Assembly (NCBI GenBank): GCA_933207985.1
Contig: OW240913.1
Coordinates: 102,355,909 to 102,419,908, forward strand
Direction of reading: 5' to 3'
DNA from: Pelobates cultripes
Lineage: Eukaryota; Chordata; Amphibia; Anura; Pelobatidae
Length of the DNA: 64,000 nt
Part shown: piece by piece, positions 10,584 through 21,043 of the stretch
How the letters are laid out: each line of letters opens with the position of its first letter
Numbering within the stretch: position 1 is the first letter of the stretch
Position numbers and translations under genes: made by a program
Notes under the pieces: generated by a model
The model's input: the letters and a program-made list of their open reading frames with translations, nothing else
Told to the model about the DNA's origin: nothing
Database searches by the model: none

Positions 10584-11723
10584 CCGTGTTTCTCCGAAAA
10601 TAAGACCGGGTCTTATATTAATTTTAGTCACAAAAAACTCACTAGGGCTTATTTTCAGGGTAGGGCTTATTTATTTACGGTACCGGTATGTACATTGAAC
10701 CCCCCCTTTAATTAATCCACCCCCCCTTTAATAAATCCACCCCCCTCTAATTAATCCACCCCCCTCTAATTAATCCAGCCCACCCTTTAATTAATTCACC
10801 CCCTCTAATTAATCCAGTCCACCCTTTAATTAATTCACCCCCCTTTAATTAATTCACCCCCCTCTAATTAATCCAGCCCACCCTTTAATTAATTCACCAC
10901 CCCTTTAATTAATTCACCCCCTCTAATTAATCCAGCCCACCCTTTAATTAATTCACCACCCCTTTAATTAATTCACCACCCCTTTAATTAATTCACCCCC
11001 TCTAATTAATCCAGTCCACCCTTTAATTAATTCACCACCCCTTTAATTAATTCACCCCCTCTAATTAATCCAGCCCACCCTTTAATTAATTCACCACCCC
11101 TTTAATTAATTCACCCCCTCTAATTAATCCAGCCCACCCTTTAATTAATTCACCACCCCTTTAATTAATTCACCCCCTCTAATTAATCCAGCCCACCCTC
11201 TAATTAATCCAGCCCACCCTTTAATTAATTCACCACCACTTTAATTAATTCACCCCCTCTAATTAATCCAGTCCCCTTTAATTAATTCACCCCCCTTTAA
11301 TTAATTCACCCCCCTCTAGTTAATCCAGCCCACCCTTTAATTAATTCACCCCCCTCTAATTAATCCAGCCCACCCTTTAATTAATTCACCACCCCCACCC
11401 CCTTTAATTAATTCAATTAATCCCAGACATAAAATATCTAGCGGTACTCACATTTCAAAGATTCCTTGCCGAGTCCGACCACTGGGAGCCTCACCGCCCG
11501 GAAATGGATCCTTCCGCTGAAGATCCGTGAAGGCAGACTGACGGCGCTGCAAAATGTCGTCATCACGTTGCGCGACGCTCCTCCTACAGCAGAAGAAGGA
11601 AGTCTCGCCGCAAAGGTACAATGCCTAGGTCTTATTTTCGGGGTAGGGCTTATATTGCAGCCCACCCCGAAAATCCGACTAGGGCTTATTTTCGGGGTAG
11701 GGTTTATTTTCGGGGAAACACGG
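10584..11723. mobile_element. non-autonomous mariner-like element
   Basis: Its ends are CCGTGTTTCTCCGAAAATAA and the inverse of CCGTGTTTCCCCGAAAATAA, with TA on both sides (10582-10583 and 11724-11725). The subterminal GGGCTTATTTTC motif is repeated inside both ends. There is no transposase. A minisatellite fills the left half and a GC-richer segment the right. The short frames at 11438-11791 are the terminal repeats read through. The element sits in the 3' part of the L1 derivative and is therefore younger than it. Confidence 0.85.
10693..11412. repeat. TTAATTAATTCACCCC minisatellite
   Basis: Roughly 17-base half-units alternate between forms such as CTTTAATTAATTCACCACCC and CTCTAATTAATCCAGCCCAC. 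Together they form a higher-order unit of about 50-70 bp repeated across 720 bp. The array lies wholly inside the mariner-like element and has strand bias (C on the plus strand). Confidence 0.9.
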
Positions 11724-12557
11724 TAGATGCGCGCAGTGCCACGACAACAGCTGCATGCAAAGCAATTATTAACATGGTATAACAGGGACATGGCAAACTG
11801 TATATTACATGTGCACAGTTTTTTGTTATTTAAATTCTTACTGCGTGCTTAATCCACCAAAAGTACTGGCTGTGTGCTAGCAGGAGCATGGTTAAAATAA
11901 CATGGTACAATACACAACATAAGCCATTATTGTGAATAGTAGTATGAACTAATGGATTAAGAGTTTTATATGTCGAGAGGGTAAATAAAAATAAAAGTAA
12001 ATAAATTTGAACAGCAAAGACTGAGCCCACTATCCCTATAAGAAGTGGTGTAGGGTAGAATTTGGATTTAAGGGGTAGCATAGGCTATGTGCCTCATGCC
12101 GTCTCAAAATGTAAACATATAAGCCACAGTAGTTCGGCTAGAGGTTAGCACTTACGGTAGTAGCATAGTTACAAAAAAGGCGAGTGAGTGGAGGGGGGTA
12201 AAGGAGAATAATCCCCATGCCAGTGGGTGTATTTAGAGTAGGGGGATGCATCCCAATGGGCTGTCATTGTGGTGATAGCGCATTGGTGCAGTGATACAGG
12301 GAGATTATGTGTAACTTCAGAAGAAAGAAATATCAAAACAAACTAAACATAACAGAGTCACTGCAGGTGGTCTTGGTCAGTACAGGAAACAGCGGTAGTT
12401 GCAGGGCTACCGCTTGGCGCGGCAGGCACAAACGGACGAACCCTCGAGGTATCCCAGGCAGACAACTGTGGGTCCGGAGCTGTATATGGCGGTCCTTCTG
12501 CAGCAGTGGACAACCCAATTTTCTGGAGGGTGCTGGGTATATCCGAAGCCTCCAGTA

Positions 12558-12622
12558 CTTTCAATGTCTCGGATTCATGGAGGATCAGAAGACAGATCCC
12601 CCATGAATCCGAGACATTGAAA
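12558..12622. repeat. 23-bp perfect hairpin arms in L1 ORF1 end
   Basis: CTTTCAATGTCTCGGATTCA (first 20 bases of the left arm, from 12558) is exactly inverted at 12600-12622 across a 19-bp spacer. The sequence is in the 3' coding part of ORF1, where no palindrome is expected. It looks like a templated inverted duplication that also disrupted the frame. Confidence 0.8.
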
Positions 12623-12632
12623 GGCACCATCT

Positions 12633-13355
12633 TTAAGGCACCTTATGTTTTGTAAGTTCCAGAGTTAAGGGTCTCAGGGCCCTTCTCCAGTCCAAAGTAG
12701 CTCTGGATAGATCTGGGAAGAATGCCAGCTGGAGTTCTTCAAAGGAGTAGGGTGACTTATTGCGAATGGCGGTCATGAACACCTGCTTGTCAGGGCTGTT
12801 TTGGAAGCAGATTACGATGTCCCTGTGCACTCCTGTTGAACTTGCCGGAGGAGCTGGGGGCCTGTAGCATCCGTACAGAGACATTAATTTGGCTTGTTTG
12901 GCAAAGAGTAGTTGGGCTAGAAGCCTCCGAAACAGGTGAGGTAGTTCAGCTGTGGCGATATTGTCGGGAAGGCCTTGCACCTTTATGTTCTTCCACCGCC
13001 TCCGGTCCTCCATTGCCGCCACATACTGTGTCTGCGCCTGTTTGCGCCATAACGTGGAGAGTTCCCAATCTAGGGTAGTAAGTCGTGTCTCGTGGCAAGC
13101 TGTGGTAACCTCTGTTTCATGTAGGCGGGCCATTACTCCACTGATCTCTTCTTTAAATGCAGAGATGTCAGCAGCAATATTTCGGCATAACTTGTCTAGG
13201 AGGTCCTTCAGGGTACCTTCCGTCACTGATGTTCCAGATTTTCGATCAGACTGTATAGCAGCTTGCTTGTCTCTAGTCTTTACCTCCAGTTCCCTCAGAT
13301 CAGGTAGGAACATTTCACTGGACGAGCAAGACGGCCCATCCGAGAGAGGCGCCAT
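12633..13355 (-). pseudogene. L1 ORF1 protein (nucleic-acid chaperone), truncated
   Basis: L1 ORF1p coats element RNA as a coiled-coil trimer and acts as a chaperone in the cytoplasmic ribonucleoprotein. This 240-codon frame has an acidic/polar N-terminus, a heptad-like helical stretch at about residues 45-110 (KDLLDKLCRNIAADISAFKE), and an RRM-like start (EDRRRWKNIKVQGLPDNI, about residues 116-133). The L1 C-terminal signature follows (DIVICFQNSPDKQVFMTA, then DLSRATLDWRRALRPLTLEL). The frame stops after LTKHKVP, where the family continues into an RWG-type motif. The homologous sequence goes on in another frame at 12358-12630 and meets the 23-bp palindrome. It belongs to the same family as the ORF1 at 53881-56562. 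Confidence 0.85.
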
Positions 13356-13582
13356 GACAGGCCTCGTGGAGCTTTAGGGCCAACATAAGAGATCGCCGAT
13401 ATCGGCGGTAGTTGGGGGCTCATCTGCCCAATATTTCTTAGACTCACGCCCCATGCTAGCTGGAGACAACAGCTCTCTCTTGGGCAAGTTTTGTGGGTCC
13501 AAACTGGTGAACTAGCCGTTTTAGCTCGTGGCTTAGCCAGAACTCCTGCATTCGATCAGTCAGGCAGTTGGCTCTGCCCTCC

Positions 13583-13594
13583 CTGATGCTGTGA
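13583..13594. repeat. 12-bp target duplication, 5' side of L1 derivative
   Basis: Exact copy of CTGATGCTGTGA at 10520-10531. Confidence 0.8.
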
Positions 13595-13757
13595 CTTGTC
13601 AAAGAAACACAGACTGACAATGCAAATGAAAACCAATTAAACCATCTTGTGTAAAGATTAAGAAATATCTCTGATATTGCTTATTTGAGAACCAGTGTAG
13701 CCTTGCGTACATGCTTGGCATTCTTGAAATACTTTATTGTGCTACCTTTAACTGCAT

Positions 13758-13806
13758 TGTAATTATAATCATTTATATAGTGCCAACCCATTCTGCAGGG
13801 CTTTAC
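13758..13806 (-). mobile_element. L2-type 3' tail fragment
   Basis: TTTATATAGTGCCAACCCAT followed by CTGCAGGGCTTTACAAT is the inverse of the vertebrate L2 3' end, which runs AGCGCTGCGGAATATGTTGG and then CGCTATATAA. Only the tail is left. Confidence 0.55.
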
Positions 13807-15297
13807 AATCATTAACTGGCTAAAATATATAACAGCAAGGAATCAACACACAAGGTCAAAGTTGGAAGACACAAGAGGTGAAGCAACCTGACAATCTATT
13901 GGATATTATATCTATCAATCTAAGACGATTCTAGATGTCTACTATACTTTACATAATGTCATTTTCCTGGAATTGCTCATCAGTCTTTTACCTTCTTCCA
14001 GTTTAAAATAACACTATCATATTTCTAACTTCTCTTTATTGCCATTATATGTAATCCCTTAAACAGGCACACTTAGCACAATAACCGATACATTTGGGGC
14101 CTAGCCCCCCATTTGTGATCAAACCATGTCTGACAAAAAAATGGAACAATCCAAGCAATCAATACCTAGTCCTTCTGCTGCCCCTCACATAACAGTGAGG
14201 TTAAAAAAAGGCAGCTCTCAGAGTTCAAAGCCCAGCACTCACAGCCATCCCTACATCATTTTACGAAGGGACTTCATCAGACAGAGAACAGTAACAAAGA
14301 TTTGCAGCAATTCATCTACTAATGACCCTCCAAAGTCTCATTAAATGATATCATATGTATAAAAAGTTCTATGTAGCATAGAACCCACACAGCGCTTTTT
14401 GCACAGAGCAATTTATTAATGGGATGTGTACATGATGAAAAAATGACTGTAAAATCTGTAAAATCTGTTATTTCTGTTTTTTTGTGGTGTTTTTTTTTTC
14501 CGTAAGGTCGCTACATATCAAGTAGTAATAATTCTTGTCTAACTTTAATATCCGCACACATACAATAAGCTTTTAGTGGAGGTTGCTGCATGCACAGTAT
14601 ATATGCACGAAAGCCCCTTTGGTACCAGAAACACAAAAAAAAGCAAACTGTTAAGTGTAAGAGCAAGGTAGCGCTGCGCTAGCAGTGTCTGACCGAATGG
14701 GTAAGTATAAATAACACTACGGTTATTCAAGCTCTTAAAACTAGGACAATTCACAAGGGATAGTAGTAAGTGCAACAGAAATTGTGATTTCCAGGATAGA
14801 AATAAACATCCAAACTGAGAAACACCACTGACCGTCAGCATATAATAAAACAAGCCTTATCGTGTTTACAATCTCTAGTTAGGCAGCTGTGAATCTTGAA
14901 TCCGAAGCTAATAAATTGTTTGTTTTGGAAGAGTAGTTATTGCAATATCCTGTGTGGACTAAGATACGTTTTCACTAGTTTTCAACAGAGATTATAGAGA
15001 AAGGTTACGTTCTTCCACTGTTGACAAGAAATAGTACATCTGGATATATTTTAACATTTGCAAAATTTGGTTCTATACATTGTTTAAGCAGACATTAATG
15101 GTAAATAAAGTGTTTTAGTGATCTGCATTAATTTTAAGACAATGCTGTTCCTTCTAATCCAATTAAAGGCTTTTTCGCAGGTTACATACATTTCTCTATA
15201 TATTTGGTGCTTTAGAATAATGATCTCGAGTCCTGGTACTCTACCAGCTAAATGTCAGTGGCCTAAAATGTAACATTTTCCTCAAATCCTTGTTTTA
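13807..15297. other. no gene; possible decayed hammerhead near 14.25 kb
   Basis: AT-rich sequence. On the minus strand at about 14280-14255, CUGAUGA is followed by AGUCCCUUCG and then UAAAAUGAUG, as if the second arm of stem II and the GAAA core had been lost. The 72-codon plus frame at 14126-14344 crosses this and has no protein motif. Nothing else is recognised. Confidence 0.35.
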
Positions 15298-15791
15298 TTA
15301 AAGGGACACTATAGTCAACAGAACAACTAGAGCTTAATGTAGTTGTTCTGGTGAGTATAATAACTTCCTTCAGGCATTTTCATCTAAACACTGCCTTTTC
15401 AGAGAAACTCTTTAGATGGCTACTGGAGGTGCTTCCTGGCTCAGGGCTGCACAGTAAGCAGCCCTGCTGTCAGCGCCCCCACACTCTGCATGGAGACGCT
15501 GTATATTCCTCATAGAGATGTATTGATTCAATGCATCTCTATGAGGAGCTCCTGATTGGCCAAAACGGCATTTGGCCCCACCCCGTTTCCCTTTGGGAAA
15601 GCATTGGATTGGCTAGAAATCGTCCATTTCGATGATGTCACAAAGGGGGCTGGGCGGACCCGTACGGCGCTGGAAATAAGGTGAGTTTTATACTTTTATA
15701 GTTAGGGGGGACAAGCCACCTAAATGGTGGATTTAGCACTAAAGGGTCAGGAATACATGTTTGTGTTCCTGACCCTATAGTGATCCTTTAA
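15298..15791. mobile_element. TTAA-flanked MITE (T2/Kolobok-like)
   Basis: The start TTAAAGGGACACTATAGTCA mirrors the end, which read inward is TTAAAGGATCACTATAGGGT. TTAA is shared at both ends. Subterminal arms around CCTGACCC near the right end form a further hairpin with AGGGTCAGGAA. It has no coding capacity. The same family, in diverged forms, recurs at 19768, 26871 and 34717. Confidence 0.85.
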
Positions 15792-16110
15792 ATAATTCTG
15801 TGGGTGTATCTTTTCAATTAATATGAAATTATTGAAAGATCTGTATCATGCCTTTGAATGTATATATTGTTTCTGGGAGTTGCTAACAGTCTAGCAGTTT
15901 TAAAAAAAACCCTTGTTATTTGATATGATCGGTGAAATGATCTGGGTCCATGTGGAAAGGGGACAGGGCTGTACACAAATACAGCAATGGAGTGTCAGTG
16001 TGAATACACCGCAGACTGACAGCCTCCAGATCTGCCGCAATCAGGGCAGGCTATGTAGAGAGCCCCGCTAAAAACACTCAGTACAAGGTACTAATGATGC
16101 TCCTGCAATG

Positions 16111-16558
16111 CATAAAGAGTGCAATAAAAAAAGGATTGGTACAATAAAGTAGCCAAAAAACTTTTATTGATCTAAAATACACAGTAAAATACAGAATTAA
16201 TAACCATAAACGCGTTTCACCATAAGTGGCTTCTTCAGAATGGGATAAAAGTAGTAACCTGGCAGGGGTTGTTTAAATAGGGCTATGTTAATTTGAAAAT
16301 TGTGCCAAAAGTGTAATTGGCCAATCAGAGACAATTTTTAAAATCACTTTTCAAAATTAGGATTCAAGAGTATGGGAGTGATGTTTTAAAGGTGATGAGT
16401 CCATTTAAATTATTTAAATGTGAAAACGAGGGTGAGAAAGTTGTTTTTTAAAGAGAAAGAAAAAAAAAAGTTTGATTAAAGTAAAAAAAAAAAAAAGTTG
16501 AATCCTCTTTTTATTGCACTCTTTATGCCAATCCTCTTTTTATTGCACTCTTTATGCA
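16111..16558 (-). repeat. hammerhead-type repeat framed by 28-bp copies
   Basis: A 28-bp sequence ending TTTTTATTGCACTCTTTATGC occurs twice in direct tandem at 16501-16558 and once inverted at 16111-16138. Between them is a hammerhead-like core on the minus strand followed by AATAAAAG and a T-run. Poly-A rich stretches at 16450-16495 separate the right copies. It is probably a remnant of a Penelope-like element. No reverse transcriptase or GIY-YIG frame is visible. Confidence 0.45.
16204..16243 (-). ncRNA. hammerhead-like motif, weakened
   Basis: Minus strand: a stem I strand CCAUU (16243-16239) leads into CUGAAGA (16238-16232), where position 7 is variable in hammerheads. A one-base bulge precedes stem II GCCA/UGGU with loop CUUA, followed by GAAAC and palindromic stem III ACGCGU (16215-16210). 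AUGG (16207-16204) closes stem I. The triplet at the cleavage site reads GUU and the bulge at the base of stem II is abnormal, so activity is doubtful. The layout matches the copy at 7302-7360. Confidence 0.55.
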
Positions 16559-16654
16559 CTTTAAACAACTTTTTTTTTTACCTATTCCTGGCATTTTAAC
16601 CTTTCCTGGTTACTTTTACTTCCACTGGCATTTTTAAAGTTCCAGTACTCCAAG

Positions 16655-17120
16655 AATTCCTAGGTGGGGATCATACCACCAGCGCCTATCCATAGAGCAG
16701 TACTTCTGCTCTATATTTGTGAGTATTATTTTATTTTCTCTACTACTCTCTTAACCTATCACAATTGAGAGCACTATTGCTGCTTTTTATTGTTCTATAT
16801 TGGAGCCTTGGATCACCAGACGGTGCTGACGGACGTATCGCCGCTACATATCCTATAAGCGGGGATTATACCGCTGTACGCTATCCACACCAGAGCTGGC
16901 CATAGCTCCCTCAAATGTGAGTTTTTTTACCTCTTCTTATCTGCACATTGAACCACATCAAAATTGAGAGCACTATTGTTGCTTTCTGTCTTTCTTTTCC
17001 GAGTTCTGGACTACCAGACGGTGTTGACGGAGACCCCCTCCCTACATATCCCATAAGCGGGGATTATACCGCTGTACGCAATCCACACCAGAGCTGGCCA
17101 TAGCTCTCTTGAATGTGAGT
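16655..17120 (+). repeat. tandem ~199-bp units
   Basis: GAGAGCACTATTG begins related units near 16767 and 16966. Each holds an ACCAGACGGTG-TGACGGA segment, AAGCGGGGATTATACCGCTG, and an AGAGCTGGCCATAGCTC hairpin, then TGTGAG. A more diverged partial unit (GGGGATCATACCACC, AGAGCAGTACTTCTGCTCT) precedes at 16660-16725. The family is not identified; it may be the upstream part of the same retroelement as the adjacent hammerhead repeat. Confidence 0.6.
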
Positions 17121-19767
17121 TCTTTACTTTTTGTTACCTATCACACCCTGAACTTTCATACTATACCATTAGTCGCCTCTACCTCTCTTGTATTTACATA
17201 TACGGAACTGTCTACACTAGGCGCATCCACAGAGGACCTCTATCAAGTATCCTAGACCATCTATTGGCACCCTAGCAATACTTTACTGGACTATCTACCC
17301 TTATTTGGCGCAGCCCTTCCATATCTTTTTGTATCTATCCACCGAAGGACCCGAGGGGTTTTCCTTCATTTGGGTTGCTGCCTACCTTGACTAATTTTGT
17401 GATTACTAGCGCTGAATTCTTTTTGTGTTTGTTGATGTATAATAGGCTCTATTGATGAAGAAGAAATAAGTAGTTATAATGAGGGAAAAATACATAATCA
17501 ATGTTTAATTATCAGGTGTGCGCCGTAAACAATAGGTAGAGTGTAATGAGCATTTAATTATCTCTGTGTCTGTTAACTGAAACTCATTTAAGGCTAATTT
17601 TAATGTTCTGCAACTTGATGTTAGGATACTGGGGAATTCTATTAATATGTTTAACTACAGTTCTAGTGAGGAATTATTATTTTTGGCTATTATTAGTATT
17701 CATTTAGTTAAAGTTTCCATTAAGTCTTTCTCTGGTTGTGAATGAGCAAATATACACTGTATTTGCAATACCATACATAGCATTGAATCTTAATTTTAGA
17801 AGTAAGAACAATTGAGCAACTCAGTTTACTAGTCATGTATCCTTAGATATAGTTAAAAAAGACATTAAGACAGTCTTGATGTTTCACATGTTTAAATGTG
17901 TTTCTTGAGAATAAGATTGATGGCTTTTCTGCATTTTTCCAGCTCCTAGTTTTTGTTGCATTTTAACTGAGTTTGTAACTTCAGAAATTGATATAAAAGC
18001 CTTAGAAAATAATATGTTGTAGAGTAACAGCATAAATGGAAAGGATATATTAAAACAGAACAAATCATGTAGAATAAAGTAATGATGGGGTCATTGTGTC
18101 CTGTCAAATAAAAAAGATCCATCGAGCTCAGCAAAAAGTGTTAGAAGCACTTTGAAGCCAGGGAAGAAATTTAAACCAGTAAAGTGATGGACTTTCTTCA
18201 AGCTACAGAGTTTCCTGGCAAGGAGAAGAATCTCCTGGATACATTGTTAGGTAATTAAATGGAAGGCTATCCAGAATGCATCAGCAAACTCCAGAGGACT
18301 GCAGTAAAAGGTAGCTGTGAAGTCTCCAAGGGAGGAAAAATATATATTAAGTAACATATTCCCCCAAGAGAAAAATCACTTCAAAGGCCTTGAGAACACT
18401 GCGGTGCACAACAAGCTAAATATATATAATAAACATTAAATAACAGGTTCTTGATTTTCTAAGTCTCCTTCATTTACACTGTGCAACATCACATGTTGCC
18501 AATATGCATTAAGAGTATATAGAGTGGAGATATAAGCATGCATTTTAAATCATTCTTCAGAAAATATTTTGGAATAATTAACATGTAATATATATAAATA
18601 TAAAGGTACATAATCCTTGATAGTCTTCTTTTTTTCGAAATTGCAAATAAACATGATACTCTTTCTGGGGGCGGGGGGTCAGTAATAATGTTTTGAATTC
18701 TTACCAACTTCTTGAATGAAAAAGATCAGTTTCCTTTTTCTTTAATTCTTTATTTTAAGCTAAAAATTGAAACCCATTATACATCTTAATAATTCACGGG
18801 AGGACTAGTAGGGTTGGCAAAAGGAATGACTTTATAATTTTACTTTATCATCATTGGCATTGGCTGTGTAACCTGAGCTCATACTCAATGGAATTAACTT
18901 GATAACAAAAACTTAGTATGAATTAAACCAGTAATGTCAGATATTTACAATATAAACACCATATATTTAACCTATTTGGATTATGGGTATTTGGCACAGA
19001 ATAGATATAAACTCATCTTATAAGGATAAGGTATTCTTGGAAAAAGATAACCTTTTTAGCAGATGCAGCCAGGAGACCTACAGTACAATGCAAGAGATAG
19101 AAGGTCACGTAGGGGCTTATTGAGCATTGTTGGATAGGAGCAACGGAGGGCTTTTTAGGTTACCCAGTGGACAGTACAGATGGCAGAGAAGCTTCAATAA
19201 CCAAGAAGATTTAGCAGAGACAACAGATATGAGGAGACTTGACAAGGAGAATTGAGACAAAGTTTCATGAGTGAGAAATAGTATTTTTAATGAGCTGATA
19301 TAACTATGACATAACGATGGAGATTACTGTGCACTTTGAAACAAAGTCTGAAATAGTAGGTCAATGATTAAATGGATGATGTGTGAGCTTGGTCATGGGT
19401 CGTGAGCTAGGATCTAATTCTAGAGATGGAATGAAGCACAGGGATAATTGAAGAGAATAGTTAGGCAGTGAAGAACAAAGTCTGAAACCAAGAGGGTAGC
19501 TGGCATGAAGGGGTGATCCAGGACAGTAGGTAGGAGTGTGAGCAAGAGCCAGGAACCAATAATAGAGCATTAGAAGAATGCAAGAGAAACATGAGCCAAG
19601 ATCTGGTTCCAATAATGAGGAATGGTGTAATTGGACACATTATTTTGTGAACCAAGGCTGCAAGGCAACAAGGTTACACACATCATGGCAGGCCAGGACA
19701 CCTCAATAACTGAGCAATGAGACAAGGCAATGATTAAATATGCAATATTTGCTTACAATAACCAGAA
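17121..19767. other. no gene recognised
   Basis: 17121-17440 is C/T-rich sequence continuing the tandem-unit repeat. From 17440 on it is AT-rich without family matches. The short minus-strand frames near 18.5 and 19.4 kb have no motif. Confidence 0.5.
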
Positions 19768-20129
19768 TTAACTAAAGGACCATTAAAGTCAACCAGGTCA
19801 CTTCATCTCAATGAAGTATCCTAGGTGCTGCAGTCCTGTGGGATTATTCCTGAAATGCAAAACATTCCATTTTTTTTTAAGAAACTGCAATGTTTATGTT
19901 GCAAGGGTAAACACTCCTCTAGTGACAGCCATTATAGGTGCTTCTTTCTGCAGCAACCAAGCAAAACTCAGTGACTGAAGCCCCCATAAGAAAGCATTAA
20001 TTCAATGCTTTCCTGTAGAGGAAATTTGTTGTGCATGCAGCAGTGGTGTATCCTGGTTTTGTGCTGCCCTAGGCATGCCAAAACTCAGGCTCCCCCCGGA
20101 CTACCCCCTCCCTGTGCCACCCTCCCCCG

Positions 20130-20515
20130 CCTTCTAAATACACAAACACACATTCACTGACAGACATGCATACACTAGCTAACAGACAGACACACTCACT
20201 AACAGACACATACAGTAACTAGCAGACACACACATTCACTAACAGACATGCATACACCCTCACTAACAGACACACACAAACTAACAGACACACACATAGT
20301 AACACACTCCCTAACAGACACACTTCCTGACATACACTCACTAACAGACACACACACTGACACACACACTCACTAACAGACACACACACACACTCACTAA
20401 TAGACACACACTAACAGACACACACACTCACTAACAGACACACTAACAGACACACACACTCACTAACAGACACACACACTCACTCACTAATAGACACACA
20501 CACACATATTAATAC
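20130..20515. repeat. CACTCACTAACAGACACA minisatellite
   Basis: Irregular 16-22 bp units within the hAT element. The unit closely resembles the inverse of the TGTCTGTCAGTGAGTG array at 32405-33000, also inside a hAT element. Confidence 0.9.
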
Positions 20516-20617
20516 ACTCACTTTTTCTTTTAAAAATTCATACCCCCAGCCTCCTTACCTTTGGGAATGCTGGGGTGGGGGGAGTTTCCCTTTCCCTGGG
20601 CTGCTGGGCGGTTGGCG

Positions 20618-20703
20618 CTGGTGAGGTAGCACTTTCCCCTGAGCTCTCTGCGCAGAGTGATGCCGGTGGCAGAGAGCTCAGGGGAAAGTGCTCCCTCGCC
20701 GGC
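20618..20703. repeat. hairpin in hAT element, plus CCCG run
   Basis: GCACTTTCCCCTGAGCTCTC is inverted exactly about 20 bp downstream, closing a GC-rich hairpin. A (CCCG)n run follows at 20702-20730. Confidence 0.85.
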
Positions 20704-21006
20704 CGCCCGCCCGCCCGCCCGCCCGCCCGACCGGATTGTCAGTTAGCCGCAAGGCTAACATTACATTTGCCCTGGGCATTTGGGGGCGGCTTTTTTTGCC
20801 GCCCCCTGGAAAATGCTGCCCAAGGCAAATGCCTTGTTTGCCTCGCAGCTAATATGTCCCTGGCATGCAGTGCTTGGTATGCATGTGCATTGTGTCCCCC
20901 ATGCCCCTCTATGACGAACATTGGATTGGACCAAATCTGGAGGAGGTCATGCAACCTCGATGACACAGCGGGAATAGGAAAGGTAAGCAGCACCAAGGGA
21001 GCTGAT

Positions 21007-21043
21007 CTCTGATGAATTGCCCATGAGGCACAAAACACGTTGG
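21007..21043 (+). ncRNA. decayed hammerhead motif
   Basis: CUGAUGA (21009-21015) is followed by a UGCC/GGCA stem II, then CAAAAC where CGAAAC is expected, and ACACGUUGG. The G-to-A change in the essential GAAA looks like CpG decay and should abolish cleavage. AATAAAGTTACTG and a T-run follow about 65 bases downstream, as in the 16.2-kb copy. Confidence 0.45.

Larger units (their letters stand above)
10532..13582 (-). mobile_element. ORF1-only L1 derivative (HAL1-like)
   Basis: The element lies between perfect 12-bp copies of CTGATGCTGTGA. Its 3' end on the minus strand is the T-rich stretch 10532-10560. Its 5' end at 13582 reads GGAGGGCAGAGCC, similar to the GGGGGGCAGAGCC start of the related element at 49350. 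Removing the mariner-like insertion at 10584-11723 leaves about 1.9 kb: a 5' leader (13356-13582), ORF1 (12633-13355) and a 3' region. There is no trace of ORF2. Because both ends and the target duplication are present, this looks like an element that retrotransposed without ORF2, using L1 proteins in trans, and not a broken full L1. Confidence 0.75.
20041..20862. mobile_element. non-autonomous hAT element with minisatellite
   Basis: The 8-bp duplication GCATGCAG is exact at 20033-20040 and 20863-20870. The ends start CAGTGGTGTAT on the left and, read inward, CAGGGACATAT on the right. Inside are a CACACTCACTAACAGACA minisatellite (20130-20515), a hairpin at 20618-20703 and a CCCG run. No transposase is present, so movement would need a hAT enzyme from elsewhere. 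Confidence 0.88.
19768..21000. mobile_element. TTAA-type MITE split by a hAT element
   Basis: The left part has a decayed terminus (TTAACTAAAGGACCATTAAA), a TCATCTCAATGAAG hairpin, and AAGCATTAATTCAATGCTTT at 19991-20010. The same hairpin type appears in the MITE at 34717-35218. The sequence resumes after the hAT insertion at 20871. A clean right terminus is not visible, so the end is approximate. Confidence 0.5.

Noticed and set aside
10344..11791. Short frames near the mariner-like element (95-117 codons)
   Set aside because: They run through terminal inverted repeats and show IRPGLIFG-type repeats in both strands; not genes.
14255..14290. Hammerhead near 14.26 kb
   Set aside because: Only CUGAUGA and part of stem II are present; GAAA and the pairing strand are gone, so I do not list it as an ncRNA.
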